A stretch of DNA of 64,000 nt from Chitinophagaceae bacterium. GTDB lineage: Bacteria > Bacteroidota > Bacteroidia > Chitinophagales > Chitinophagaceae. Of this stretch, positions 16,935 through 24,844 are shown piece after piece. Location: assembly GCA_016787085.1 (NCBI GenBank), contig JAEUVJ010000059.1, forward strand, positions 1 through 64,000. The letters are read 5' to 3'. The first letter of the stretch is position 1, and each line of letters opens with the position of its first letter. The translations under genes and the position numbers were made by a program. The notes under the pieces are model-generated. The model was given only the letters and a program-made list of their open reading frames with translations, did not search any database and had not been told where the DNA came from.

Positions 16935-18260
16935 ATGCGTATAGCTTTAATAGCTATTGCAGGATTGTTACTATCGGTATCCTGCAATCAAAAGAATGAT
17001 TATGAAAAGATCGTTCATGACCCGATCTTGTTCTCCAATACTGTGTATGAACTGAACAGTGTGGTGATGGGTAATAATTTCAGCCCCATCGTTGCCTCAC
17101 GGAATTATATGTATGCCAGTGTGGCGGCATATGAAGTGATCGCTGCCGGTTACCCGGACAAATATCAATCCCTGGCAGGACAGGTTCATGGATTAGGCAA
17201 AGTACCGGCACCTGAAGCAGACAAGAAAGTAGATATTGAATTGGCAGCGCTACTGGCCTTTTCCAAATTAGGAGAAGCGGTTACTTTTCCCGAAGGAAGT
17301 ATGTCCGACTATGTGGACAGCCTGAAAAAACTGGCAAAGGATCATGGTATGCCCGGAGACGTTTTCAGGAATACCGTTGCGTTTGCAGATACTGTGTCCG
17401 CTGTTATCCTCAAATGGAGCAAGCAAGATAACTATCCGCAAACAAGAACTTATCCAAAGTACAATGTGATTGACACACCCGGTCGCTGGGTACCTACACC
17501 GCCTGCCTATACGCAGGCGATGGAACCTCACTGGAATAAGATCAGGACATTAGTACTTGACAGTGCATCACAGTTTACTCCGCCCAGGCCTCCTGTTTTT
17601 AATATCACGGATAAAAACAGTAAATATTACCAGGAAGTGATGGCTATAAAAAATGCAGTAGACACCCTGACCGATGAGCAAAAGCATATTGCTGATTTCT
17701 GGGATGACAACCCTTTCAAGCTGAATGTAAGCGGGCATGTCATGTTCGGCACCAAGAAATTTTCTCCTCCCGGCCATTGGATGAGTGTAGTCGGCATTGC
17801 CGCACAAAAAGCGAATTACGATTTTGCCGCTACGGTGTATGCGTATGCCATCACAGCCATCACGCAGTTTGATGCTTTTATCCATTGCTGGGATGAAAAG
17901 TACAGGAGCAATTATGCCCGGCCTGAGACAGTGATCAATAAATATATTGACCAGGACTGGCGGCCCTATCTGCAAACACCTCCTTTCCCGGAATATACCT
18001 GCGGGCACTCTACTGTTTCATCCGCCAATGCAGAGGCGCTGACCCATGTGTTCGGAGACAATTTCTCCTATACAGATACATCAGAGCTGGAATTTGGTAT
18101 CAAAAGCAGGTCATTCAAATCATTCAGGGATGCAGCGATCGAAAATAACTGGGCCCGTTTTTACGGAGGCATTCATTTTCACAACTCCTGTATCATCAGT
18201 ACAGATTACGGAAAAAGGGTAGGCAACTTTATCATTGACCGGCTGAAAATGAAAAAATAG
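16935..18260 (+). CDS. Vanadium-haloperoxidase/PAP2-superfamily lipoprotein (Cys variant)
   Basis: The 441-residue lipoprotein (lipid Cys17 in SVSC) has the three motifs of the vanadium haloperoxidase/acid phosphatase fold. They are KYRSNYAR (Lys322...Arg329, spacing +7), EYTCGHSTVSS (Gly357-His358) and RFYGGIH (Arg408...His414, spacing +6). These correspond to the vanadate or phosphate cage of Curvularia chloroperoxidase. The usual Ser of SGH is Cys356 here, which may change oxyanion binding. Known family functions are halide oxidation or phosphate-ester hydrolysis; the sequence does not decide between them. It is followed 31 bases later by the barrel gene and then a second family member. 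Confidence 0.85.
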   Translation: MRIALIAIAGLLLSVSCNQKNDYEKIVHDPILFSNTVYELNSVVMGNNFSPIVASRNYMYASVAAYEVIAAGYPDKYQSLAGQVHGLGKVPAPEADKKVDIELAALLAFSKLGEAVTFPEGSMSDYVDSLKKLAKDHGMPGDVFRNTVAFADTVSAVILKWSKQDNYPQTRTYPKYNVIDTPGRWVPTPPAYTQAMEPHWNKIRTLVLDSASQFTPPRPPVFNITDKNSKYYQEVMAIKNAVDTLTDEQKHIADFWDDNPFKLNVSGHVMFGTKKFSPPGHWMSVVGIAAQKANYDFAATVYAYAITAITQFDAFIHCWDEKYRSNYARPETVINKYIDQDWRPYLQTPPFPEYTCGHSTVSSANAEALTHVFGDNFSYTDTSELEFGIKSRSFKSFRDAAIENNWARFYGGIHFHNSCIISTDYGKRVGNFIIDRLKMKK

Positions 18261-18291
18261 TCATGTATCACCAATCAACAAGAAATCATTT

Positions 18292-19245
18292 ATGAAAAAA
18301 AATATTGAGAAAAAAAGAAAAAGGCTTTTTATCATAGCTTTTCTTCTTACCTGTTCGGTGGTATCTGTTGCACAGACAGACATAGATGCCATCATGATGG
18401 AAAAAAATGCTTTTTGCGTAGGCCCCATGTACAGCTACAGCAGTTGGAAGAACTATTGGGAAGGAACATTAAAGCGTGAAAACCTGAACTTAGGAAGAGT
18501 ATCTACACAGATGTATGGCGTGATGGGCAATTACGGCGTCACCCGCAAACTGAATGCACTGTTCAGTGTGCCGTATATAAAAACAAAAGCTTCTGCGGGT
18601 ACTATGAGCGGTCTGGATGGCATCCAGGACCTGAGCTTATTTTTAAAATGGAGACCGGTACAGAAAAAAATAGGCAGCGGACGGCTTTCCTTGTTTGCCA
18701 TTGGGGGTCTATCATTCCCGATGAGTAATTATGTTGCCGACTTTTTACCTCTTTCTATCGGGTTAAGAAGTAAAACCGCTTCTGCCAGGCTAATGGCCGA
18801 CTACCAGAAAGGGAACCTGTTTGCCACCCTTTCCGGTACCTATGTTTTTCGTGATAATATCAAAATTGACCGTACTTCCTATTACACTACTGAAATGCAT
18901 TATACCAATGAAGTGGAAATGCCCAATGCGATGAACTGGAATTTCCGTGCGGGTTTTCGGAATCACCGCCTGATCGCCGAAGCAGTTGCAAACAACTGGA
19001 CCACGCTTGGCGGTTTTGATATCACGAGGAACAATATGCCTTTTCCCAGCAACAAGATGAATGGCACAACGGTTGGCGTCAACATAAAGTATGTCATACC
19101 CTCGCTGCCGGAATTATCTATTGTGACCGGTGGCAATACAACTGTGGCCGGAAGAAATATGGGCCAGTCCACTATGGTGTATGGCTCATTCTTCTACGTG
19201 CTTGATTTTTCACCCAAAGCAAAAACTGCTGCTAAAAAGAAATAA
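18292..19245 (+). CDS. Predicted outer-membrane beta-barrel protein
   Basis: The 317-residue protein has a signal peptide ending VVSVAQ after a very lysine-rich N-terminus. The remainder is alternating amphipathic strands with aromatic ends (MYGVMGNYGVTRKLNALFSVPYI, SLFAIGGLSFPMSNYVA, MVYGSFFYVLDF), typical of a 12- to 14-strand outer-membrane porin of the phenol-degradation MetA type. It may pass a small substrate or product. It lies between two vanadium-haloperoxidase-like genes, and the downstream start codon follows its stop after a single base, so the three are tightly cotranscribed. Confidence 0.65.
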   Translation: MKKNIEKKRKRLFIIAFLLTCSVVSVAQTDIDAIMMEKNAFCVGPMYSYSSWKNYWEGTLKRENLNLGRVSTQMYGVMGNYGVTRKLNALFSVPYIKTKASAGTMSGLDGIQDLSLFLKWRPVQKKIGSGRLSLFAIGGLSFPMSNYVADFLPLSIGLRSKTASARLMADYQKGNLFATLSGTYVFRDNIKIDRTSYYTTEMHYTNEVEMPNAMNWNFRAGFRNHRLIAEAVANNWTTLGGFDITRNNMPFPSNKMNGTTVGVNIKYVIPSLPELSIVTGGNTTVAGRNMGQSTMVYGSFFYVLDFSPKAKTAAKKK

Positions 19246-19246
19246 T

Positions 19247-20794
19247 ATGAAAAAAACTTTTGTCCTTCCGATAGCCTTTTTGTCTGCAGCCGTTTTACTC
19301 ATCACCGGCTGCAGCAAAGAAGTAGTGAACAGAACAGATGATATCCCTGCATTGAATCCGGCTAATATAGATATCAATGCCGGTACATGGCGACCTGTTT
19401 TACTCACCACTCCGACAGAGTTCCCTGTAGCGGCGCCCATTGCAACCACAGTACCTGACTACATCATACAGATCAGCGAAATAAAAACATGGCAGGCCGA
19501 ACTGACAAGTGAAGAAAAAAGATTAGTAAAATACTGGAGCGCCGGCGCTGTTCTGCGCTGGAATGAAATATTACGGGAGTTGGTTGCCAAACATAATTTA
19601 CCACCTTACCAAAACCCGGACGGTACATATCCTGTTCCCAGTGCCAATAACCCGCTGGCATATCCGCAATTCCCTTTTGCCAACCCGCCGTATGCAGCAA
19701 GGGCTTATGCCTATATCAGCGCTGCACAATATGATGCATTAGTAGCCGCCTGGCATTATAAAAAATTATATAATCGTCCGGCACCGTACAAAGTGGATAA
19801 TACACTGCAGGTATTGATCCCGCAATCCGATCTTCCTTCTTACCCGTCAGAAGATGCCGTGGTAGCAGGTGCAGCCGCCGAACTGATGAAACTGTTGTTT
19901 CCAGGTGACCAGGATTTCATTCAGCAAAAAGTAGAAGAGCATAAAAGGGCCAGGCTGATCGCAGGCGCTAATGTCCGCAGCGACCTGGAAGCAGGCGAAC
20001 TTTTAGGTAAACAGGTGGCGCAAAAATTTGTGGCCAGGGCCAGAGGCGACCGTGCCGGCGCCGCTGTAGGCAACCAGACATTATGGACACAATTAGAAAC
20101 AGATTGCATCGCCAGGGGAGAAATACCCTGGATCAGCCAGGAAACACCCAAACGTCCGCCGATGCTGCCTCTGTTTGGAAAAGTAAAAACATTCCTGTTT
20201 GATTCACTGACCGCTGTATCACTTCGTCCCGGTCCACCCCCGTCTACCGGCAGCCAGAAGATGAAAGATGAAACAGAAGAGATATACGATTTTGTAAAGA
20301 ACCCTTCGAGGGAAAATATCAGGATCGTTCATTTCTGGGCTGATGGTATCAATACCTATACCCCGCCGGGTCATTGGGATGCTGTTGCTGCTGAAGATTT
20401 CATTTCTAAAAACTACAGCGAAGTAAGGTGGGCAAGGAATATGGCCTTATTGAATATGGCTATGATGGATGCCGCTATAGTATGCTGGGATACGAAAAAT
20501 TTTTATTTCAATCCAAGACCTTCCCAGCTCAATCCCGCTATCAAGACGCTGACCGGATTGCCTAATTTCCCTTCTTATATATCCGGGCATTCTACTTTCA
20601 GCGGGGCAGCAGCTACCATACTGGGCCATCTTATCCCGGAAAAAGCGGTCGCTTACGAGGCAATGGCCAAAGAAGCATCACTTTCCAGGATGTACGGGGG
20701 CATTCATTACCGCAGCGATTGTGAAGTAGGCCTTACCGTAGGAGAAAACATCGGTAATTATGCAGTACAAAGAGCTACGACAGACGGAGGATAA
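19247..20794 (+). CDS. Vanadium-haloperoxidase/PAP2-superfamily lipoprotein (canonical site)
   Basis: This 515-residue lipoprotein (lipid Cys22 in LLITGC) has a complete vanadate/phosphate site: KNFYFNPR (Lys417...Arg424), SYISGHSTFSG (Ser446-Gly447-His448) and RMYGGIH (Arg481...His487). Spacings match Curvularia chloroperoxidase (Lys353, Arg360, Ser402-Gly-His404, Arg490, His496). About 400 residues precede the core, mostly helical. Whether it is a peroxidase or a phosphatase cannot be read from sequence. The frame runs upstream to 19130, but ATG at 19247 gives the lipoprotein signal. It ends the cassette, before a hairpin terminator. Confidence 0.87.
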   Translation: MKKTFVLPIAFLSAAVLLITGCSKEVVNRTDDIPALNPANIDINAGTWRPVLLTTPTEFPVAAPIATTVPDYIIQISEIKTWQAELTSEEKRLVKYWSAGAVLRWNEILRELVAKHNLPPYQNPDGTYPVPSANNPLAYPQFPFANPPYAARAYAYISAAQYDALVAAWHYKKLYNRPAPYKVDNTLQVLIPQSDLPSYPSEDAVVAGAAAELMKLLFPGDQDFIQQKVEEHKRARLIAGANVRSDLEAGELLGKQVAQKFVARARGDRAGAAVGNQTLWTQLETDCIARGEIPWISQETPKRPPMLPLFGKVKTFLFDSLTAVSLRPGPPPSTGSQKMKDETEEIYDFVKNPSRENIRIVHFWADGINTYTPPGHWDAVAAEDFISKNYSEVRWARNMALLNMAMMDAAIVCWDTKNFYFNPRPSQLNPAIKTLTGLPNFPSYISGHSTFSGAAATILGHLIPEKAVAYEAMAKEASLSRMYGGIHYRSDCEVGLTVGENIGNYAVQRATTDGG

Positions 20795-20820
20795 ACATTT
20801 CAGACTATAAGCATAAACAC

Positions 20821-20856
20821 GGCGCTGTAATTCTTTACGGCGCCTTTCTATTTTCA
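20821..20856 (+). terminator. Rho-independent-type terminator after the haloperoxidase cassette
   Basis: GGCGC-t-GTAA and TTAC-g-GCGCC form a GC-rich stem with a 4-nt loop, followed by TTTCTATTTT. It begins 27 bases after the stop codon of the second haloperoxidase-like gene and separates that operon from the LacI gene. Confidence 0.7.
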
Positions 20857-20958
20857 CCACCATAAGCGGCAGCCCTTACCAGAACAATAATCACCAAAAA
20901 GAAAAATGCTAACTTTAAAATGCCTATTTTAACAGCACGATTGCTTAAACCCTGAAGA

Positions 20959-21951
20959 ATGCAGCAGAGCACCTTGAAAAAACTGTCTGAAGTGCTGGGC
21001 ATCAGTATTTCTACTGTGTCCCGTGCCCTCAAAGACCACCCCGATATTTCTGAGAATACCAAGACCAAGGTAAAAGAACTCGCCACAGCCCTGGAGTATG
21101 AACCCAACAATTATGCTGTTCAGTTGCGGACCCGGCAAAGTAATGTCCTCGGAATACTGGTACCTTCCATTGATAATTTCTTTTATGATTCATTCATTGC
21201 GGCGGTAGAAGAAGATGCCCGGCTGCATGGCTATTCGGTCATGATCATGCAATCAAGGGATAAAGCACAGATCGAATCTGCTAACCTGCACTTGTTCAGG
21301 AAAAACATGGTAATGGGATTGTTTGCTTCCATTTCCATAGAGACAGAAGACATGACGCCTTTCCGGAAGCTGGAAGAGCAGAAAATACCGGTAGTATTCA
21401 TTGACCGTGTAGCGGAAGTGGACGGTTATCATAAAGTATGTTTAGCCGATACCGAAGCAGCCCGCATTGCCGCCGAAGCCATCATTGAAAAGAAAAAGAA
21501 AAGAGTACTGGGACTTTTTGGCCACCCGCATCTCAGTATTACAAAGATCCGTTGTGCTTCATTCAAAGAAACCTTCGAAAAACGTTCTCCCAAAACGAAA
21601 CTGACGATTGATTACCCGGAAACGATCAACGAGTCCAAAAAAGTGGCGCTGGAAGCGCTGAAAGCAAAGAACAGACCTGATGCGATCTTTTGCATGGGCG
21701 ACCAGATACTGATCGGCGTGATGTACGCTATCCATAAACTAGGATTGAAAGTACCGGGTGATATCGGCGTTATTGGTATCAGCAATGGATTGTTCCCCAC
21801 TTTGTATGACCCGAGGATCACCTACGTGGAAACCAGCGGGTATAAATTAGGCAAACTGGCTTTTGTACAGATGCTTTCCTGTCTCCGCAACGATAATACA
21901 CCCGAAGAAGTGACCGTCGAATCATTACTGATCGAAGGGGGTTCACTTTAG
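20959..21951 (+). CDS. LacI-family transcriptional regulator (trehalose module)
   Basis: The 330-residue protein has an N-terminal LacI helix-turn-helix (TLKKLSEVLGISISTVSRALKDHPDIS, residues ~5-31) with the YEPNNYAVQLRTRQSN hinge. A periplasmic-binding-protein-like effector domain follows (VLGILVPSIDNFFYDSFIAAVEE ... DVGVIGIS-type block near residue 275). LacI proteins bind palindromic operators and release on sugar binding. It is directly upstream of an MFS sugar transporter and a trehalase, so trehalose or a related disaccharide is the likely inducer. Its recognition region is nearly identical to that of the second LacI at 42081, which suggests overlapping operators. Confidence 0.93.
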   Translation: MQQSTLKKLSEVLGISISTVSRALKDHPDISENTKTKVKELATALEYEPNNYAVQLRTRQSNVLGILVPSIDNFFYDSFIAAVEEDARLHGYSVMIMQSRDKAQIESANLHLFRKNMVMGLFASISIETEDMTPFRKLEEQKIPVVFIDRVAEVDGYHKVCLADTEAARIAAEAIIEKKKKRVLGLFGHPHLSITKIRCASFKETFEKRSPKTKLTIDYPETINESKKVALEALKAKNRPDAIFCMGDQILIGVMYAIHKLGLKVPGDIGVIGISNGLFPTLYDPRITYVETSGYKLGKLAFVQMLSCLRNDNTPEEVTVESLLIEGGSL

Positions 21952-21994
21952 GCCTTCAGAACTGTTGTTTCAAAAAACATCGTTTTTTTACACC

Positions 21995-22006
21995 GCAAAC
22001 GTTATA
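21995..22006. promoter_or_regulatory. Degenerate LacI-type operator upstream of the MFS gene
   Basis: GCAAACGTTATA shares the left half (GCAAACGTT) with the perfect operator at 29204, but its right half is not symmetric. It lies 82 bases upstream of the MFS start and 44 bases after the lacI stop. A second half-site-like word AACGATTGC is found at 22076, next to the MFS start codon. Confidence 0.35.
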
Positions 22007-22087
22007 GTTTTTTCATTTGCTTTTCTTTCATTTTAGAGTGGCTTATTTTAGAATGCTACGTATCATTCTGTCACCAACGATTGCGGC

Positions 22088-23320
22088 ATGTCCCATTTCA
22101 AGATCAAACTGTCACTGTTCCTGAATTATTTTGTCTTTGCCATTCTGCTCAACAGTGTGGGCATTCTTATTCAAAAATCGCAGAACAGGTACCATGTGGA
22201 CGAAATAACTGCGAGTTCTCTCGAGGCGTTCAAAGACCTGTCCATTGCTTTTGTATCATTCCTGGTAGGTTCATTCTTGCCGCGGCTTGGCTACAAAAGA
22301 GGGATGCTGATCGCACTGGCGCTCGTGTTCGCAGGTTGTCTCGGCATGTACTGGGGCAATTCTTTTACATCAGTCAGGATTTTATTTGCCTGTGTGGGTA
22401 TTTCATTTGCTATTATCAAGGTATCCGTTTATTCCATGATCGGTTTGATTACGAATAATGATAAAGAGCATAAAAGTGTATTAAGCTCGATTGAAAGTTT
22501 TTTTATGATCGGGATTGCTGCGGGTTTTATCGCTTTCCCCTTCTTTTACAGCGATACAGACCCTGACGCCTGGCTACGTATTTACCTGCTGCTGGCGGGT
22601 ATAGTCGCCGTTTCATTTTTTATACTGTTATTTTCTCCTTTTAAAATAAAATATGATATTCCGGGTACCAGTCCGGGGAAGGATTTTATAGAAATGATAA
22701 AATTGTTGAAACGTCCATTAGTGCTGGTATTTGCTATCTCTGCTTTTATGTATGTCATGACGGAACAGGGGATCATGAGCTGGCTGCCTACTTTTAATGA
22801 AAAGGTTCTTCTGCTCCCTGAAAAAACAAGCATATACATGACTGTGATACTTTTTCTATCGGTAGCCCTGGGAAGATATATTGCTGCCCGGCTTGTAAAA
22901 AAAGTTTCGTGGCTTGCCATTATTGCATTTTCTCTTGCCGGTGCAGCCTGTATGGTACTATTTGTACTTCCGCAGACTCAACATTTATCACCTAAAAAGA
23001 TCGAAACACTGAACGATGTACCTGTGATAGCCTACGTATTCCCTCTTATTGGTTTATTCCTGGCGCCAATCTACCCATTGATAAATTCGTTTGTCCTGAG
23101 TTCCACCGAAAAAGTATTGCATAGCCCGATGGCCTCCCTGCTTGTTTTCTTTTCTGCTATCGGCGGCACACTGGGATCCAGGCTGGTGGGGTACCTGTTT
23201 AAGAATATTGGCGGCCAGAAAGCTTTTTATTTTTCGCTCGTTCCCATGGCTGTCCTGTTGCTTTGTCTTTTCTTTTTTCGCCAGGAGCAAAAGAAGAACA
23301 TACCTCAGCCGGGTCTTTGA
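22088..23320 (+). CDS. MFS sugar transporter (trehalose module)
   Basis: The 410-residue protein has about 12 hydrophobic segments and no signal peptide, placing it in the inner membrane. Features include the loop RLGYKRG between segments 2 and 3 and the central cytoplasmic loop around LLFSPFKIKYDIPGTSPGKDF. The second half has LPTFNEKVLLLPEKTS. It resembles sugar-type MFS permeases of the TsgA/FucP kind. Substrate is inferred from context: the downstream trehalase starts 17 bases later and the LacI gene lies upstream, so this is likely the trehalose (or related disaccharide) permease. Confidence 0.85.
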   Translation: MSHFKIKLSLFLNYFVFAILLNSVGILIQKSQNRYHVDEITASSLEAFKDLSIAFVSFLVGSFLPRLGYKRGMLIALALVFAGCLGMYWGNSFTSVRILFACVGISFAIIKVSVYSMIGLITNNDKEHKSVLSSIESFFMIGIAAGFIAFPFFYSDTDPDAWLRIYLLLAGIVAVSFFILLFSPFKIKYDIPGTSPGKDFIEMIKLLKRPLVLVFAISAFMYVMTEQGIMSWLPTFNEKVLLLPEKTSIYMTVILFLSVALGRYIAARLVKKVSWLAIIAFSLAGAACMVLFVLPQTQHLSPKKIETLNDVPVIAYVFPLIGLFLAPIYPLINSFVLSSTEKVLHSPMASLLVFFSAIGGTLGSRLVGYLFKNIGGQKAFYFSLVPMAVLLLCLFFFRQEQKKNIPQPGL

Positions 23321-23337
23321 AACCAACTATTCAAACC

Positions 23338-24837
23338 ATGTACGATACAAAAGCATACAAGGTGTCCCCGTTATTTGAAGATGTACAGATGAGCCGGGTC
23401 TTTGATGACGGTAAAATCTTTGTGGATTGTATGGCCAGGTTTCCTGAAGAAGAGATACAAAAAAGATACCTGCTGCTGAAAGATAGACCCGGGTTCAACC
23501 TCAAAACATTTGTACTGGAAAATTTTGAACTTCCGGTTCCTCATTCCAACCACTATCACAGCGATACCGGCAGGCCGGTAGAAGAAAATATAGAAACACT
23601 CTGGAACGTACTGACCCGCCAGCCGGATACAAGAGGAGGCAGCCTGATCCCTCTGCCCTGGGCCTATATCGTTCCCGGCGGGCGGTTTGGTGAGATCTAT
23701 TACTGGGACAGCTATTTCACCATGCTTGGCCTGGAAGTATCAGGCCAATATACCATGCTGGAGAACATGGTGAAGAATTTTTCCTACCTGATAGATACAC
23801 TTGGCTATATCCCCAATGGCAACCGCAGTTATTTTATCGGTCGTTCACAACCGCCATTCTATTCATTGATGATACAGTTGCTGGCGGGTGTAAAAGGTAA
23901 AAATATACTGATCACGTACCTGCAGGAGATGGAAAAGGAGTACCGGTTCTGGATGAAAGGGGCTGGTGAGTTGACTGAAACAAATAGTGCTTCGGGTCAT
24001 GTCATACGAATGCCTGGCGGAGAGATCATGAACCGCTACTGGGATGAGCACAACACACCACGGCCCGAGTCATACCGGGAAGATGTGGAACTGGCTCTGT
24101 TGACAGAGCAAAGACCCATGGACCTGTACCGCCATTTAAGGGCCGGAGCTGAATCGGGATGGGATTATAGCTGCCGCTGGTTCAAAGATGTGCACTCCTT
24201 TGCCAGTATTCATACAACAGATATTGTGCCGGTTGACCTGAATTGCCTTTTATGGCATTTGGAAAAAACCATAGCGGAGGCGTACCGGTTAAAAGAAGAT
24301 GATCCAAAGGCTGAACGGTACAGCTCGTTGGCTGAAAAGAGGAAAGACGCCATTCAGAAATATTGCTGGAATGCCGCCAGGGGTTTTTATACTGATTATG
24401 ATGCGGCAGGCAATACACACAAAGAAATACTGACACTGGCCGGCCTGGCTCCACTGGTTTTTAACTTAGCTGACGAACAGCAGGCAAAGAGCTGTGCAGA
24501 TATCATTAAAGAACATTTCCTGAAGGATGGAGGTGTTGTCACCACATTGGAAACAACCGGTCAGCAATGGGATGCCCCCAACGGATGGGCACCTTTGCAA
24601 TGGATGACCATAACCGGGTTAGAAAATTACGGTCATCATTCCCTGGCTGCTGATATAGCCAGGCGATGGATACAACTGAACAAGGATGTATTCAAACGTA
24701 CCGGCAAACTGATGGAAAAATATAATATAGTAGACACCCACCTGGAAGCCGGTGGCGGCGAGTATGAAGGACAGGATGGTTTTGGCTGGACGAACGGAGT
24801 ATTGCTGGCGCTGATGAGGAAATACGACGCTGTTTAA
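23338..24837 (+). CDS. GH37 trehalase, cytoplasmic
   Basis: The 499-residue protein carries both trehalase signatures, PGGRFGEIYYWDSYF and QWDAPNGWAPLQW. Asp276 in ESGWDYS and Glu475 in GGGEY match the acid and base of E. coli trehalase (Asp312 and Glu496). It hydrolyses trehalose to two glucose molecules. No signal peptide is present, so it should act in the cytoplasm like TreF. The open frame reaches back to 23263 inside the MFS gene, but ATG at 23338 fits the domain start and sits 17 bases after the MFS stop. It ends 7 bases from the converging amylosucrase gene. Confidence 0.94.
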   Translation: MYDTKAYKVSPLFEDVQMSRVFDDGKIFVDCMARFPEEEIQKRYLLLKDRPGFNLKTFVLENFELPVPHSNHYHSDTGRPVEENIETLWNVLTRQPDTRGGSLIPLPWAYIVPGGRFGEIYYWDSYFTMLGLEVSGQYTMLENMVKNFSYLIDTLGYIPNGNRSYFIGRSQPPFYSLMIQLLAGVKGKNILITYLQEMEKEYRFWMKGAGELTETNSASGHVIRMPGGEIMNRYWDEHNTPRPESYREDVELALLTEQRPMDLYRHLRAGAESGWDYSCRWFKDVHSFASIHTTDIVPVDLNCLLWHLEKTIAEAYRLKEDDPKAERYSSLAEKRKDAIQKYCWNAARGFYTDYDAAGNTHKEILTLAGLAPLVFNLADEQQAKSCADIIKEHFLKDGGVVTTLETTGQQWDAPNGWAPLQWMTITGLENYGHHSLAADIARRWIQLNKDVFKRTGKLMEKYNIVDTHLEAGGGEYEGQDGFGWTNGVLLALMRKYDAV

Positions 24838-24844
24838 ATTGCCT

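Noticed and set aside
23263..23337. Longer N-terminus for the trehalase overlapping the MFS gene
   Set aside because: The extra residues have no trehalase homology and ATG at 23338 gives the usual operon spacing.
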